DNA of 64,000 nucleotides, taken from NCBI GenBank assembly GCA_038030265.1, contig CM075941.1:52801952-52865951 (forward strand), read 5' to 3'. The stretch is from Corythucha ciliata. Its lineage: Eukaryota > Arthropoda > Insecta > Hemiptera > Tingidae. The notes under the pieces were generated by a model, which was not told where the DNA came from, ran no database searches, and saw nothing but the letters and a program-made list of their open reading frames with translations. Numbering within the stretch: position 1 is the stretch's first letter; each line of letters opens with the position of its first letter. Both the position numbers and the translations under genes were made by a program. This document shows, piece by piece, positions 10,479-21,394 of the stretch.

Positions 10479-12205
10479 GAATTATCGAACAATGCCTTAT
10501 TATTTCGACTGTTTATGGGTTTATTATTCACGGATGTAGTCGAATCCGGCTTGAAATTACCTGAAAATCGACACCCCACACCCTTATGATCCCAAATCCT
10601 TTGAAAATCCCCATTTTGGACCCGCTTTTGGCCCATAAAACCCCAGGGAGTTATTTAATCAAACTGATCAGATGTTAGGACCAACTAGTAGAGGTGTGAC
10701 GTCACAGTGACAACTAGCTCCGGTGACTGTGCAGTCACTGTGACAAAAACCAGTGATTTTGTCACTTAAGTGACTACTGAGGGCCTGTTCTATAACTTTT
10801 TAATGTCACTATCACTGTTTGTTTCCAACCCATCCTCCCCATCAACATGTGATTTAATTTGGGGCGGACGGTTGGAAAAGGATTTTCCTAGGAACCCTGA
10901 AATCTTACAGGACAGTGTATTGAGACAAAACAGTCCTCTAGCCCCCCAAACAGAGATGGGACCGATTAGGTTGTAAAATAAGCAACGAGGATAAAAGCCA
11001 GCATCTCTTATTAAGAAAAATATTTAATTTCCCGTCTTCCTTTCCCTTTTCGAAGACTCGAACAAAGAGGAATGAAGAGAACCCCCCCCCCCACCCAACA
11101 ATAGGCAAATCAAGTGTTTCCATTAAGTCCCTGCGCCGATTTCCCACCTTAGGAATAAGAAAAATAACTGGTGGGAGAAATATTTTAAATTCCCCGGAAA
11201 AGCCCTTCTCGAGGCTTTTTGACGGGCTCTTGAACATCTAAGAAGGCTTGTGACGAAATTTTGACTTTTGGTATTCAGTCCCGGCAATTGGCAAATTCTC
11301 CCCTGAGCACTCATCGAAAATTAAGGTCGGTACAATTTACCTTTTAAATAATCACCCACGGGATTGAAAAGTAACAATCGATTAATAATCAATTTTTCTC
11401 CAACTAATAAAAATCCTCTCTTCTCAAAATAAATAAATAATTTTGAACTTGATTTAAATAAAAGAAATAATCAATATAATTTTATCCTCGGTGTCTTGTT
11501 GAAGTTTCTTCCACTTTTCAAGCACCATAAAATAACATCAATTATTCTAGTCGAAATCGTACGAAATAACGAGTCTTTATAAACTATTCATTTTTTGATC
11601 TAAAATACCAACGAAACCCTCTCGAATTGCCAAGCGAGTTAAACGTTTCCCTTTCAAGTAGTAGATCTTTAAAAATTGTAAAAATATAAAAATTAACTAA
11701 ACCTTTCCCAATTATTTCAATTATTGTCCACGAATCCCTTGAAGCAAATACCACCAGCCTTTTAAAATAAAATAAATAAAAATTTAAATTTAAAATTGAT
11801 CTTATATACATTCTTTTTCCTTCCTAGACAAGACTCCCTTTTCGGGAATTACTTTCTTTTTCCACCCTAGACAAGTGGTGGAGGCGCCGGGTAACGCCAT
11901 TCTTTCCATTCTTTTCCCACCCTAGACAACAGGCCTCCTGTAGCAGCTCGTTTGAGCAAATGCCTAATGTTACCGACTCGCCGGAATCTGTGTGAATTTC
12001 ATTCCCGGACCCATCAAAGCCTATTAATAGGGCAAATGAGAGACGATTTCGCAAATCAATTTTGTTTGCATCGGTTATAAAAAAAATATATAATTTTTTT
12101 TCTAACTTTATCCGTGGAAAACTCCTATGAACGGCGAACCCACAGCCTCAAATGCAAACATGAAGGTGAGTCATGGATCAAAAACTGCAATGCACGAATT
12201 TACCA
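10479..12205. other. Anonymous AT-rich DNA
   Basis: No recognisable gene. 11340-11820 is particularly AT-rich. The only structured site seen is the dyad cluster at 10694-10744. Confidence 0.5.
10694..10744. repeat. Cluster of GTGAC/GTCAC dyads with a CRE-like core
   Basis: TGTGACGTCACA at about 10695-10706 is a perfect palindrome containing TGACGTCA. GTCACAGTGAC (10701-10711) and GTCACTGTGAC (10734-10744) are perfect inverted copies, and GTGACTGTGCAGTCAC lies between them. It could bind a bZIP factor or be the core of a lost MITE; no gene lies nearby. Confidence 0.5.
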
Positions 12206-12210
12206 AGGAA

Positions 12211-13690
12211 CATAGGCATAGCCAAAGGGGGGCAGGGCTAGGCAGCTGCCCCCGTTTTGAAAATGGCTAAAACTGGACTTCAAGCGCCAGAAAAATTGGC
12301 GGCGACTGGTGAACTTCCGAAAATGCCTAAAAAGATCATGATTACCCCTCGAAAGTAGCTAAATCGACCATTCGTGCGCTAAAATTGATCAGACTGGCCA
12401 TTCTTGAGCCAAATATGACCATAATGCGTGCTTTTGGCTTGACGGACTAATCAAGCCCTGAAAATGGCCAAAATGACTTCACGTGCCCTGGAAATGCCTA
12501 ACAAGATTATTCCTTGTCTGAAAATGGCAAAATCGAATGGTCAAACATGTCCTTGGCTTGATGGACTAGGTATTTGAGCCCTGAAAATGGCAAAACTGAC
12601 GATTCGTGTCTTTAAAATGGCTAAAATTACTATTTTTGAACCCTAGAAATTGCAGAATTTACTTTACGAGCTCTAGAAATGGATTACCTGACAAATCGAG
12701 CTCTAAAAATTTCTGCACAAATGACTCCTGCCCTGAAAATGGCAAAATAGACCATTCGGAGCGCCGAAAATGGCCAACTTGTCTGTTCTCACCTTGACTT
12801 GGGACGTACTATTCGCTCCTATAACTAGAAAAACCGACTTTATGCGCCCTAAAAATGGCAATTATAGCTATTCAAGCCTTGAAATCGTCAAAACTGACTC
12901 TATGTGCCCTGAAAAGCTGTGCCCAACAAAGCAAAATGTCAATTTTGAAGTAAAACATTCAGTTTTGAGGTAAAGTGATATTTTTTGGGTGGAACCGCAA
13001 GTTTCCAGGGTAAAATCGTCAGTTTAGGAACGTTTTTGGGATGAAATCGTAAGTTTTGGAATTAAAACAGTCAGTTTTGGGGTAAAATGACCAGTTTTGT
13101 ATTAACGTCATCAGTTATGAGGCAACTCGTCAGCTTTGGCGTGAAATCGTCTGTATTAGTATGTCGTCCCATTTGTTTTCAAGGCAGAATGGTCTAAAAT
13201 CACCCGTTTTGAGGAAAACTTGAGTTAAAGTGCGACATTGTCAGTTTTGGAGTAAATTATCTAATTTTGAGGGGAAATTGTCGTTTCGGGTGTAACATAT
13301 TCATTTTTGAAATGGAACAGTAAAGTTTAGTTTTAGGTTAAAATCGCAAGTTTTGTGGTAGCATCTTCCATTGAATTGTACGTTGTTTTTTTTTTCTAAA
13401 ATCGCCATTTGAAGGAAAAATTGGCAGTTTTTAGAAGTGAGTGGTCTGTTAATTGTAATTAAGATCATTCGTTTTTGATCCGTTTTGGGTTAAACCCACC
13501 ATTTTTAGGCGGAATTCACCAGTTTTGGCGGTAAAGACTTGGGTTTTAAAAGTTGTGCTGTGAAATTTTTAGTTTAGGCGTAAACACTTCGTCTTTGGCG
13601 TAGAAACGTCAATTTTGAAGTAAAATATTCAGTTATTCTAGAGTGAAATATTCACTTCAAAGACTTATTATTGAGAAATAATAAGTCAAA
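12211..13690 (+). repeat. Type B minisatellite behind a hAT-like left end
   Basis: Begins CATAGGCATAGCCAAAGGGG and then GGCTAGGCAGCTGCCCCC, closely matching the proven hAT-like left end at 35032. Then come loosely repeated GAAAATGGC-type units and, from about 12940, units near TAAAATCGTCAGTTTTGGGG of about 20-45 bases. This is the same core as in 35032-36873. The 8 bases before the end are CCAAGGAA; no right partner was found. Confidence 0.6.
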
Positions 13691-13779
13691 AAATGAAAGT
13701 ACCCCTACCCGACCCCTACTATTCATTAACGTTGTTTTTCACTGTAATTTTCCATCTTAAAGGCATTTAATACATGAGA

Positions 13780-13858
13780 GGGGGGATTACTGCTCATAAG
13801 GGGGGATTTCGCATCTAGCCATCGGTGATGGTGGGGGGGGTAGCAATAGACGCCGCTG
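13780..13858. mobile_element. hAT-like right terminus
   Basis: Read on the minus strand it starts CAGCGGCGTCTATTGCTACC followed by a C-run, close to the left end at 49841 (CAGTGGCGTCTATC then C-run). The flanking 8 bases are CTAATTAG; no left partner is seen. Confidence 0.4.
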
Positions 13859-14450
13859 CTAATTAGCACTGTTTCTCAATTCTAATCGTAAATTAGGGCC
13901 TTTTCTCGAAACTGAGGATTGTTGTTTATTCACAATTTGATCCAGTAAATAAAGCGTTCTTTCTCAATTTTATTCGCAAATGAGGGTTACACTCTCAATT
14001 GTTACCGTGAATTTGAACGTTACCTCAATTTTGGCCGCGAATGACGGTTTTTTCTCAGTTTCAAGTCGTCAATTGGCGCCTTATTTTTCCCATCTTCAAA
14101 ATTACTTTCAAAAGTAGCGCATTTCAACATGAATTCGCGTCCTGTATCAATTTTAGCCGTAAATCAGCGCTAAGTGAGAGTATTTCCCACTTGTAGTTGT
14201 GAGTTAGCGCCTTTTCTCAATTTTACCCACCAAATTGAGTGTTTTACCATTACTTTAGCCGCAAAGTTTCCGCCGCAGAAGCAGCGAATTTTTACGAATT
14301 TTTAATTGAGCGCTTTTTTCTCAAATTTAGGCGACCATACGAGTTCTTTCTCAATTTTAGTTGTTAGCCTCACGCGGCTTGCCCCAAAAACAGCACATTG
14401 GTGCGTTTTCTCAATTTTAGCCGTGGTTCCCATGTTTTTGGCCGCTTTGG
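13859..14450 (-). repeat. Type A minisatellite, inverted orientation
   Basis: Units read CTCAATTTTAGCCGCGAATTAGC on the plus strand, the reverse complement of the array at 3600-4385. Copies are degenerate and 35-50 bases apart. Confidence 0.75.
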
Positions 14451-14990
14451 CCCGGGATTTTGGAATTTGGCTCTTACAAAAATCAAGTTTCGTGAGTTTG
14501 GCTCTTTCACACTGAAATTTTGCTTTTCCATTACCAAATATCTCGGTTTTGAATCCTTGGAAACTAAATTTCACATATTTTTTACTTTTACTTCCGTGTT
14601 TTTATATATTTTAAACCCCTATTTTGTGGATTTTCACTCTTTTAACTAACAATTTTCATGCGTTTAGCTCTTTTTTAAATCATTTTTGCTGGGTTCGGCT
14701 AATTCCAGAAGCTCATTTTGCTCAGTGACACCCAAAATTCACGGAATTAGGTTCGTTCAAAAAACCACATATCGTAAGGTTCGCCTCTTTTAAAACCACA
14801 ATTTTCCCTCTTCCATAGTCAAATGTCGCCGATTTTGTCCTTTCAGAAGCCAATTTGACAAATTTCATTTAAAAAACCCAATTGCGTCGTTTCGGCTTTT
14901 GCGAATTTTCGCTCTTCAAAACCGAGTTTCACGGATTTCGCATCTTCAAAATCAATCTCTCCTCCCCCCATCCCCACGGGGACACTAAAG
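14451..14990 (-). repeat. Type C minisatellite, inverted orientation
   Basis: Units read GGCTCTTTCAAAACC then AAATTTCGCGG on the plus strand, the reverse complement of the type C arrays at 34526-35031. Strongly diverged. Confidence 0.6.
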
Positions 14991-15151
14991 AGCTTGTCTG
15001 GGCACCTCTAGGTACACATGCCTAGTTTATTTTACGGTCCTGCTGGCTGCGTTTGTAACTAGCAACTTCTTGACACAGTAGTAGTGATGGTATAGGGGGG
15101 GGGGAGAGACAAAAATTTGCCCGGGCGTACGGGGGTGGAGGATTTTTGTAA

Positions 15152-15291
15152 GGCCCCCTTTTACACGAGTAAGTTTTTTGTTCGGAAATATATTCAATCT
15201 GATCACAAACAGACGATTTGAGGCAGGGAACATCTGTCAATTTTTTTTCAAAATGGCTACTTACAAAAAACTTACTCGTGTAAAAAGGGCC
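15152..15291. mobile_element. 140-bp Harbinger-like MITE
   Basis: Terminal inverted repeats of about 30 bases: left GGCCCCCTTTTACACGAGTA, right end reading TTACTCGTGTAAAAAGGGCC. It is flanked by TAA on both sides (15149-15151 and 15292-15294). A 3-bp TAA duplication with GGCCC ends is characteristic of PIF/Harbinger MITEs. No coding capacity. Confidence 0.75.
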
Positions 15292-15294
15292 TAA

Positions 15295-17155
15295 TAGTTT
15301 GCGGAAGACTTCAAGGCAAGCGGTTAGCAACCGTGATGTTGAGAGCCAAAATTGTCGATAAACGGCGGGCCTCTTTTTTAGCCGTCGGGTCTTTTTTTCC
15401 TTTATGAGAGAGGGTGAAAATCGCTCCGTTTCACAAAAATTATTACAAAACAACCGAACAACGATATTTTCGAGATCATTATTCTTTTTCTTTAGGGATT
15501 GGGAACAACTGGCTGGCTTGGGAGGTGGAAAGGTTGAACAACTCAAACAACTGTGTGGCCTTAAAATATGCCTCGCGGGGATCTCAAATAAATTTTTGTC
15601 CCGAAAACGAAGTTTAAGGTCATTCGCGTCTTTTGCTTTACTCCCCCCGCCCCGCCCCTAATCAACAATTGCAATCATCTTCCACCGCACAGACCGCAAC
15701 TTCTAACAACCCAACTCTATACATAACACTCTTGTCTCATTTTTTTGAAAAATTACCTTTTATGAACGGACAATTTTATTAATCTAAAAATCATTATAAA
15801 ACCATCAAAACCTGAGAAAGGTAACACCAAAAAAATAGAGAGTTTCCTGAATTGAGCCGGTTCTCTCTACATTCCCATGGGGGCGGGGATACCTCCCGCA
15901 CAGCGTGCGATCCTGTAGATCATTATTAAAGTATTATTTATGCTTTATTTACGCATTGGTGGTTATGTACCAACGCGAAACGAAAAAAAAAGAACTTTCT
16001 ATTTTCCGTTAACTGCAGCGGAAAACCACTCTCATAATGAAATCCCTCTCATCATTGTTCTTTATAACAAAAACAAAAAAACTCCTAGGATTTCACTTTC
16101 TAGTATTTCACAGTCACGAAATGGTAGGAATCTCAGTCGTAATAATACTGTATCGTCACTGTGCTGTGAACGCACACACACAAACAAAAAAAGGAAGAAA
16201 TGAGCAGTTCGAGCATCGATAATGAAAAATGTTTAAATGGCTATAGTCGTGACAACGATGCCCTCACCTCCACCGCTCCCATGCCAGCCACCATTTTCCT
16301 CTTCTACAGTCTTTATCTACAGTGTTATGAAATTAAAATAAACGGATTGTGCTAACAGGAGTGGGAGGGGGGGGGGAATAATGAGAGAGGTGAATGAAAA
16401 GTGCCGACCTTGATTCTGTGAACTCTGAAGAGGTAAACATTGTCCGGGAGTTCTTTTTTTTTCAAAACTCATTCTCTTCCTCTCAAGAGCTTCCGTGTAT
16501 AGTGACCCCCCTCGCCCCCCCCACCACAACAACTGACAACAAGCACTCTGCTATTATAACGTAACAACAAAAGGGATGACCTATAAGGAGAATAACAGCC
16601 CCCCCCCCTCCGAATCAGTTAAATCATAAACATTCACCGCTGTTTTTATTGAGAACCCCGCCCATTCGGTTATGTTATGAGTCAATTGAGTATTTTTATC
16701 GATTCAATCTAGTTGATTTTTGTACCGAAAAAGCTAGTTAAAAGGCTATCAAAGGAGCGAACTTTCACTTTTTTTCTCTCTTCCTCACGGGTTCTTCCGA
16801 TTGCCTCTATCGAATAACACGACAATAACAACTTCCAAACTAAAAAAAAAAAAAAAAATTGGAAGGCCTTGAAACGCGTTAGAGGATAAGCTGGTCAAAT
16901 GAGTTGGGAGGAGGGAAGAGTTGTAGGTTTCTTCCTCGTCTCTGTGTTAAAAGGAAAGTGAAAGGATTTCCTTTTAGTTTGACGATGATGAAGAAACGAT
17001 GAAAACAAGGTCTTTTGGTTGGATGGGAGCGAGGGGATGCCAATCTCGATGGGATAAAAATGACGCGGTAATTGAGGGGGGGGGAGTTTTTAAGGAAGTG
17101 AAGAAGTCGATGGACGATAGTTTGAGGGGGGTTAGGGGAGGGGTGAAAACAAATG
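15295..17155. other. Anonymous DNA, no gene supported
   Basis: Poly-A, poly-G and poly-C tracts and short ORFs of biased composition only. An A-run lies near 16842-16858. Confidence 0.5.
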
Positions 17156-17159
17156 GAAC

Positions 17160-17680
17160 AACGAAGCACGCTGTATCTGCCATTGGCCAGTGACCACAAC
17201 CCTAGTAGGTACGACAGGAGGGTGGGTTCAGCAGGCTGGCAGTCTCAGTCCGTTGCACCGATACAACGCCTACTCACCTGTTGCCTCTTTCCTGGTCCAT
17301 TGCACTCTACAGTCCATCCGCCCGACAAACCTCAGAAGGTCGTCTACACCCCAAATTCTCCAAATACGTCGAGCCTTGAGGGCGCCAACCTCTCGTTGGT
17401 TTGGACATCACCATAGCGGTTCCAGCCTCGGAATTAACTCCAAGGTGTAGGTATAGCGGCTACCAGAGAGGTGCCCCGGGGCCGATCCATTAGAGGGACA
17501 GAATTACACAAGGGTCTAAATTCACGTAGCTCCCAATGAAAACGTGCCTAATAAGATGCACAACTGCACAAGACCACCTGTACTTGATCAGAGTACTACC
17601 AACCCGGCCCCTCACCCTATAGACACAAACCTTACAAAGTCATTGGCGTGGGTCACCTTGACCCTAGAGTTTGTGAATTG
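17160..17680. other. Unassigned GC-richer block
   Basis: Base composition and lack of simple repeats set this 520-base block apart from both flanks. Overlapping plus-strand ORFs of 86-87 codons run to about 17450 but match nothing I recognise and are not repeated elsewhere in the window. It could be a fragment of an unlisted element or an exon; nothing decides. Confidence 0.35.
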
Positions 17681-17819
17681 GAATGGTGAGGGGGGAGGTG
17701 GCTAGCGGTTGGTTGAAAAAGGCGTCAAAGTGCAAAACATGTTTTAGTTTGCGTGGCTGGGTGAGTTTGACGGTCTGGTGGGTGGTGGTGGGTCTGGTTT
17801 GATGATTTGTGGTTTGTGG

Positions 17820-18130
17820 GTTCTGTTCACACCCTTAAACACGAAATTCTCAGGGTGTTGGTGCTGGCTCATTTCAAAGAACACATTTTGCGGGTCCGTC
17901 CTCTTTACAGGATACAATTTCGCAGGGTTGGTTCATTCAAAATCTCTCTCGTGGGGCTGCCCCCCCCCCCCTGCGCGCGCTACAGCTAAAACAAAATTTT
18001 GCGCCCTCGATCCATTAAAACAAAAAAACATTCAGTGGGCTCAATTGAAAAAGCAAGTTCATTGATTTAATTATTTCAAACACTAAATTTCAACCTAATG
18101 CGCGGGTTTGGCTCCTTCCAAAAACGAACT
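17820..18130 (-). repeat. Short type C minisatellite, inverted
   Basis: Units such as GGCTCATTTCAAAGAACAC and CAAAATTTTGCGCCCTCGAT, degenerate. They resemble 14451-14990. Confidence 0.5.
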
Positions 18131-18528
18131 TTCACGTAGATGGGCTTCATTGAGCTGCTGTCCACGAGAGAGTGAGAAAAAAAACCGCACTAATAAGAAA
18201 AAGCGCTACAACTGCACGATTGCAGCCTGAGGAGGCGCCTCTCCACCCCTTTGATACGGCCCCGGCTGACTTAAGCGATTCTAGAAACAAAGGGCCCGTA
18301 ACTGGAGATGATTTTTTTTGGGGCCGTGAAATTTGAAACGTTTTATGCCCGAAAACTGAAGTGGTTTGGGAGGGGGGAGGTAAAGAAGAGGCGCAATGTT
18401 TGTGCCAGGAGACGAAGTCGAGAGCTATAATCGGCCGATTTCGTAATGAGATTTTTCGCCAGAGTATTTATGTCTATTTTTCCTACGATCGCACAGTCAT
18501 TTTTGTGGTTGGAATCAACGAGATCGGT

Positions 18529-18995
18529 GGCAAATCCCCAACGATCTCAGAAATCTCGTCGCTAACAAAACCTCGGCCCGCCGCTTCCTGTGCTTCGCCA
18601 ACGCGTGGTGCAGTCAGCGCGGAACAGGCCCGAACATCGGCACTAATCAAGCGCAACTGGATACCCAGTCTACCGACGACTGAACCCCCGCGAACAACCA
18701 CAATGACCGACGCTCTCTCCAACATTACCAACAAAGAACAGCTCGCCGGTAGCACTATGCGCTCATTTCACGGGTATCTCTCCTCGCCCAACTTTATCAC
18801 CTGTAAAACTCCCCACCGCCAAGCGGTCCACACCGGTAACGCACCAGCCTTGACCAGCTGGTGTGGCTGACGGGGAGCGGAGCGAGGATAACCAGGACTT
18901 GCACGTGCCGGGTCACTTCCCGGCCGTCATTTCACAGGCTTAATCCTGGTCATGTGCCTTTCAAGGCATCAAGCCAGGGCGGGAAGAAGGCACAA
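18529..18995 (+). pseudogene. 3' fragment of R1-like LINE, copy A
   Basis: The first 90 bases encode the end of a LINE ORF2 (LRNLVANKTSARRFLCFANA), followed by about 370 bases of 3' UTR ending GAAGGCACAATCCT. The whole segment aligns with 20885-21385 (copy B), including the UTR block GGACTTGCACGTGCCGGGTC. It is 5'-truncated, as usual for LINE copies. No poly-A tail is present; it runs directly into type D repeats. Confidence 0.75.
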
Positions 18996-19495
18996 TCCTG
19001 GTTGGAACTTTGCTGTGGTTATGCTTTCTCTGCGTTAAAGACTTAATTGTGGTTGGAGCACTTCTATGGGCTCAACCGTCGTTGGAGCCCTGATGTGGTG
19101 GGAGCACGGCTGTGGTTGGAGCCCTGATGTGGTTGGAGCACGGCTGTGGTTGGAGATTTACCGTGGTTGAAGCTTTGCTGTAGTTGGGCCTTCTTTGTGA
19201 CCGTGGTTTGGGGCATTGCTGTGGTTTGACCTTCACTGTGGTTGGACGGTTCAACTGTGGTTGAATAAGTGCTGGGGTTGGAGCCCTGCGGTGTGATTAG
19301 AGATTTTTTTTTGGTTGAAGCTTCGCTGTGGCTTTTTGATTGCAGTTTAACTGTAATTTGGGGCTTTGCTGTGGTGGGATCTTTGACGCGGTTGGGCGTT
19401 CTATGTGATTGAATCTTCACTGTGGTTTTGGGGCCTGGTTTGGAGTTAAAACAGTGGTTTGGAGCTTCGCTATGGTTGAAGCTTTACTGTGATTG
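18996..19495 (+). repeat. Type D tandem repeat abutting a LINE 3' end
   Basis: Some twenty copies of a roughly 20-25 base unit around GCTGTGGTTGGAGC, beginning exactly where LINE copy A ends with CCTGGTTGGAAC. Confidence 0.8.
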
Positions 19496-19879
19496 AATGT
19501 GTGGCCTGTCGACGGAAGGAGAGCACTGGGTCAGTTGCCATTTGATCCCGGTCTCGAAAAAGAACGACAGATGAAAAGAAAATTATACGAAATGGAGGAA
19601 ATAAAAAGGAAAAAGAAGCTTCCTACAGGTCCTGGAAATATTGTTTTCTATAGCAACATTACAAAGCCCTTGGACGGACACTTTCTCTTGTCACTCGCGT
19701 CCTTGACTCGCCCTGGGAAATACTCCCTCACACTGCGCCCATGCCTGAAGGATGTATTGACTTCTTCATCCTGACTCTGATGGTCGCAAAGAATAAAATG
19801 AAATGTTAGGGATTCGCAATAATGAGAAACTATCGGTCGTAATGATAAGAAGTCAGCACCGGTGAAAATTTTATTTTCC
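19496..19879. other. Anonymous spacer
   Basis: Contains one purine-rich ORF (about 19493-19774) of low-complexity Lys/Glu composition that I do not support as a gene. Confidence 0.4.
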
Positions 19880-21390
19880 GGCAGTAATATCCTTCTTTGG
19901 GCCCTCGGTTTCGCTCCCCTCCTTCGTGAACTCGAGGCAGCTGCACTGGAGGCCACAGCCTTTGTCGACGATTTGGCTATCATAGTATCCGCTCCGGACC
20001 ACCACCGAATTCCGACGCGTTGATAACATCGTTGCGACGCGGTGCGACACCCGGACGCCAGACCATCAATTATGCCAAAACGTCTCTGACAATATTCGGA
20101 GGGACGCAAATATTCCCAGTGCAACGCTATCTCCGAACGCTCAACGACCGGAACAGGCCACTGACGCATCCCGTGAAGTACTTGGGTGTCACTTTGACGC
20201 GATCGGGACTGCCTTCCCTTCTCATCGAAAACGTAGTCTACCTGCAGCTTTCTCCGGGGGATCTCCAAGCGCGGTTGAGGGGGCCTTCCTTCCAACTGCG
20301 GCTCCTAATATTACAAGGACATGTCGTGCCGCGAGTGGCCTCGCATGAGCGATATGGTGGGCAACTGCACGCCCTGTCAACCGATAGCAGGTGCTCACCG
20401 TTCAAAGTCGATTCCTCCTCTCTGCTCTCCGTGCATACTCGACGACGGCCTACCTGACGCTCCACTCCGGAGTCCTCCCACTAGACGTACAGAGCTAGAC
20501 GTCTTAGCTGCCACTCGCGCACGTGCCCCGGGCATCCACCAGCCACTACCACCATGGCTCCGCACCATCTCCCCCACACTTGAAGACGCTGATTACCACC
20601 GTGCATGTCGCCACGCAGCCTTCCAGCAATGACAAATGGAATGGGCCAACGCTATACTATTAGACGCCACACCTACGCCATTATTCCGGACGTGGGGGAG
20701 CGCCTGCGATAAAAGTGGTGCTTCCTGAGCTACCCTACCGCCCGATCTTCTTTCAGGCTACGGCTCATTTTAACGAGAAGGTCCACTTCCATCGCTGTCG
20801 AGACAGCCCTGACTGACTGCCCACGCGGAGGCAAGGCCGATCTATCCTCGCTTATGAGAGCAATGGCAACTGCCTACCGATCTCCAATCTCTCGTCAACA
20901 GCAAAACCTCGGCTCGCCGATTCCTCTGCTTCGCTAACGCATGGTGCAGTCGCAGGAGCACAGGTCCTGACATCGCCCAACCTACCACACCGAACCATCA
21001 GATACCAGATACCCAGAGCCCCGGCTCGTATAGAACTCCGTAACCAGCAACCATCGCCGCCGCTATCAATTGTCTGTACATCGCGTTCGCCGCGTCTCCC
21101 GACGCTCTCATCCATTCGTCTAGAGGTCTACGGACCTCGGTGATACGCGGGTATCACTCCTCGCCCCTTCATTAACACTTATAAAACTCCTCACCGCCAA
21201 GCGGTACGCCACGGTAATGTGTCAGTTTTGACCAGCTGGCACGGCTGACTGGTGGGCTGGGGACGAGGCTGGCTAGGACTTGCACTTGCCGGGTCACTTC
21301 CCGGCCGTCCTTTCAGGCAGAAACCTGGTATTTGTGCCTTTCAATCAAGTCATCAAGCCAGGTCGGGAAGAAGGCACAATCCTAGTAATA
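19880..21390 (+). pseudogene. R1-like LINE reverse transcriptase fragment, copy B
   Basis: Opens within the RT palm (GSNILLWALGFAPLL at 19880). The catalytic AFVDDLAIIVSA follows, with FVDD at 19961-19972. After a frame change near 20010 come the thumb motifs NYAKTSLTIFGG and HPVKYLGVTLTRSG (20080-20215). Another frame gives AYLTLHSGVLPLD near 20435-20490. The C-terminus LQSLVNSKTSARRFLCFANA lies at about 20882-20945, followed by 3' UTR to GAAGGCACAATCCT near 21387. At least three frameshifts and several stops make it inactive. The UTR matches copy A. The second catalytic D is kept. Clade is inferred from overall motif style. Confidence 0.8.
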
Positions 21391-21394
21391 TACT

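Noticed and set aside
15022..15546. 174-codon minus-strand ORF
   Set aside because: It runs through a MITE and simple repeats, has biased composition and no motif.
18361..18870. 169-codon plus-strand ORF as a gene
   Set aside because: It joins unrelated sequence to a frame-shifted reading of the LINE 3' end; the real LINE frame is different.
19064..19420. Thr/Gln/Ser-rich minus-strand ORF of 118 codons
   Set aside because: It is the translation of the type D tandem repeat, not a protein gene.
19648..20295. 215-codon minus-strand ORF
   Set aside because: It is antisense to the LINE RT fragment whose FVDD and thumb motifs read on the plus strand.
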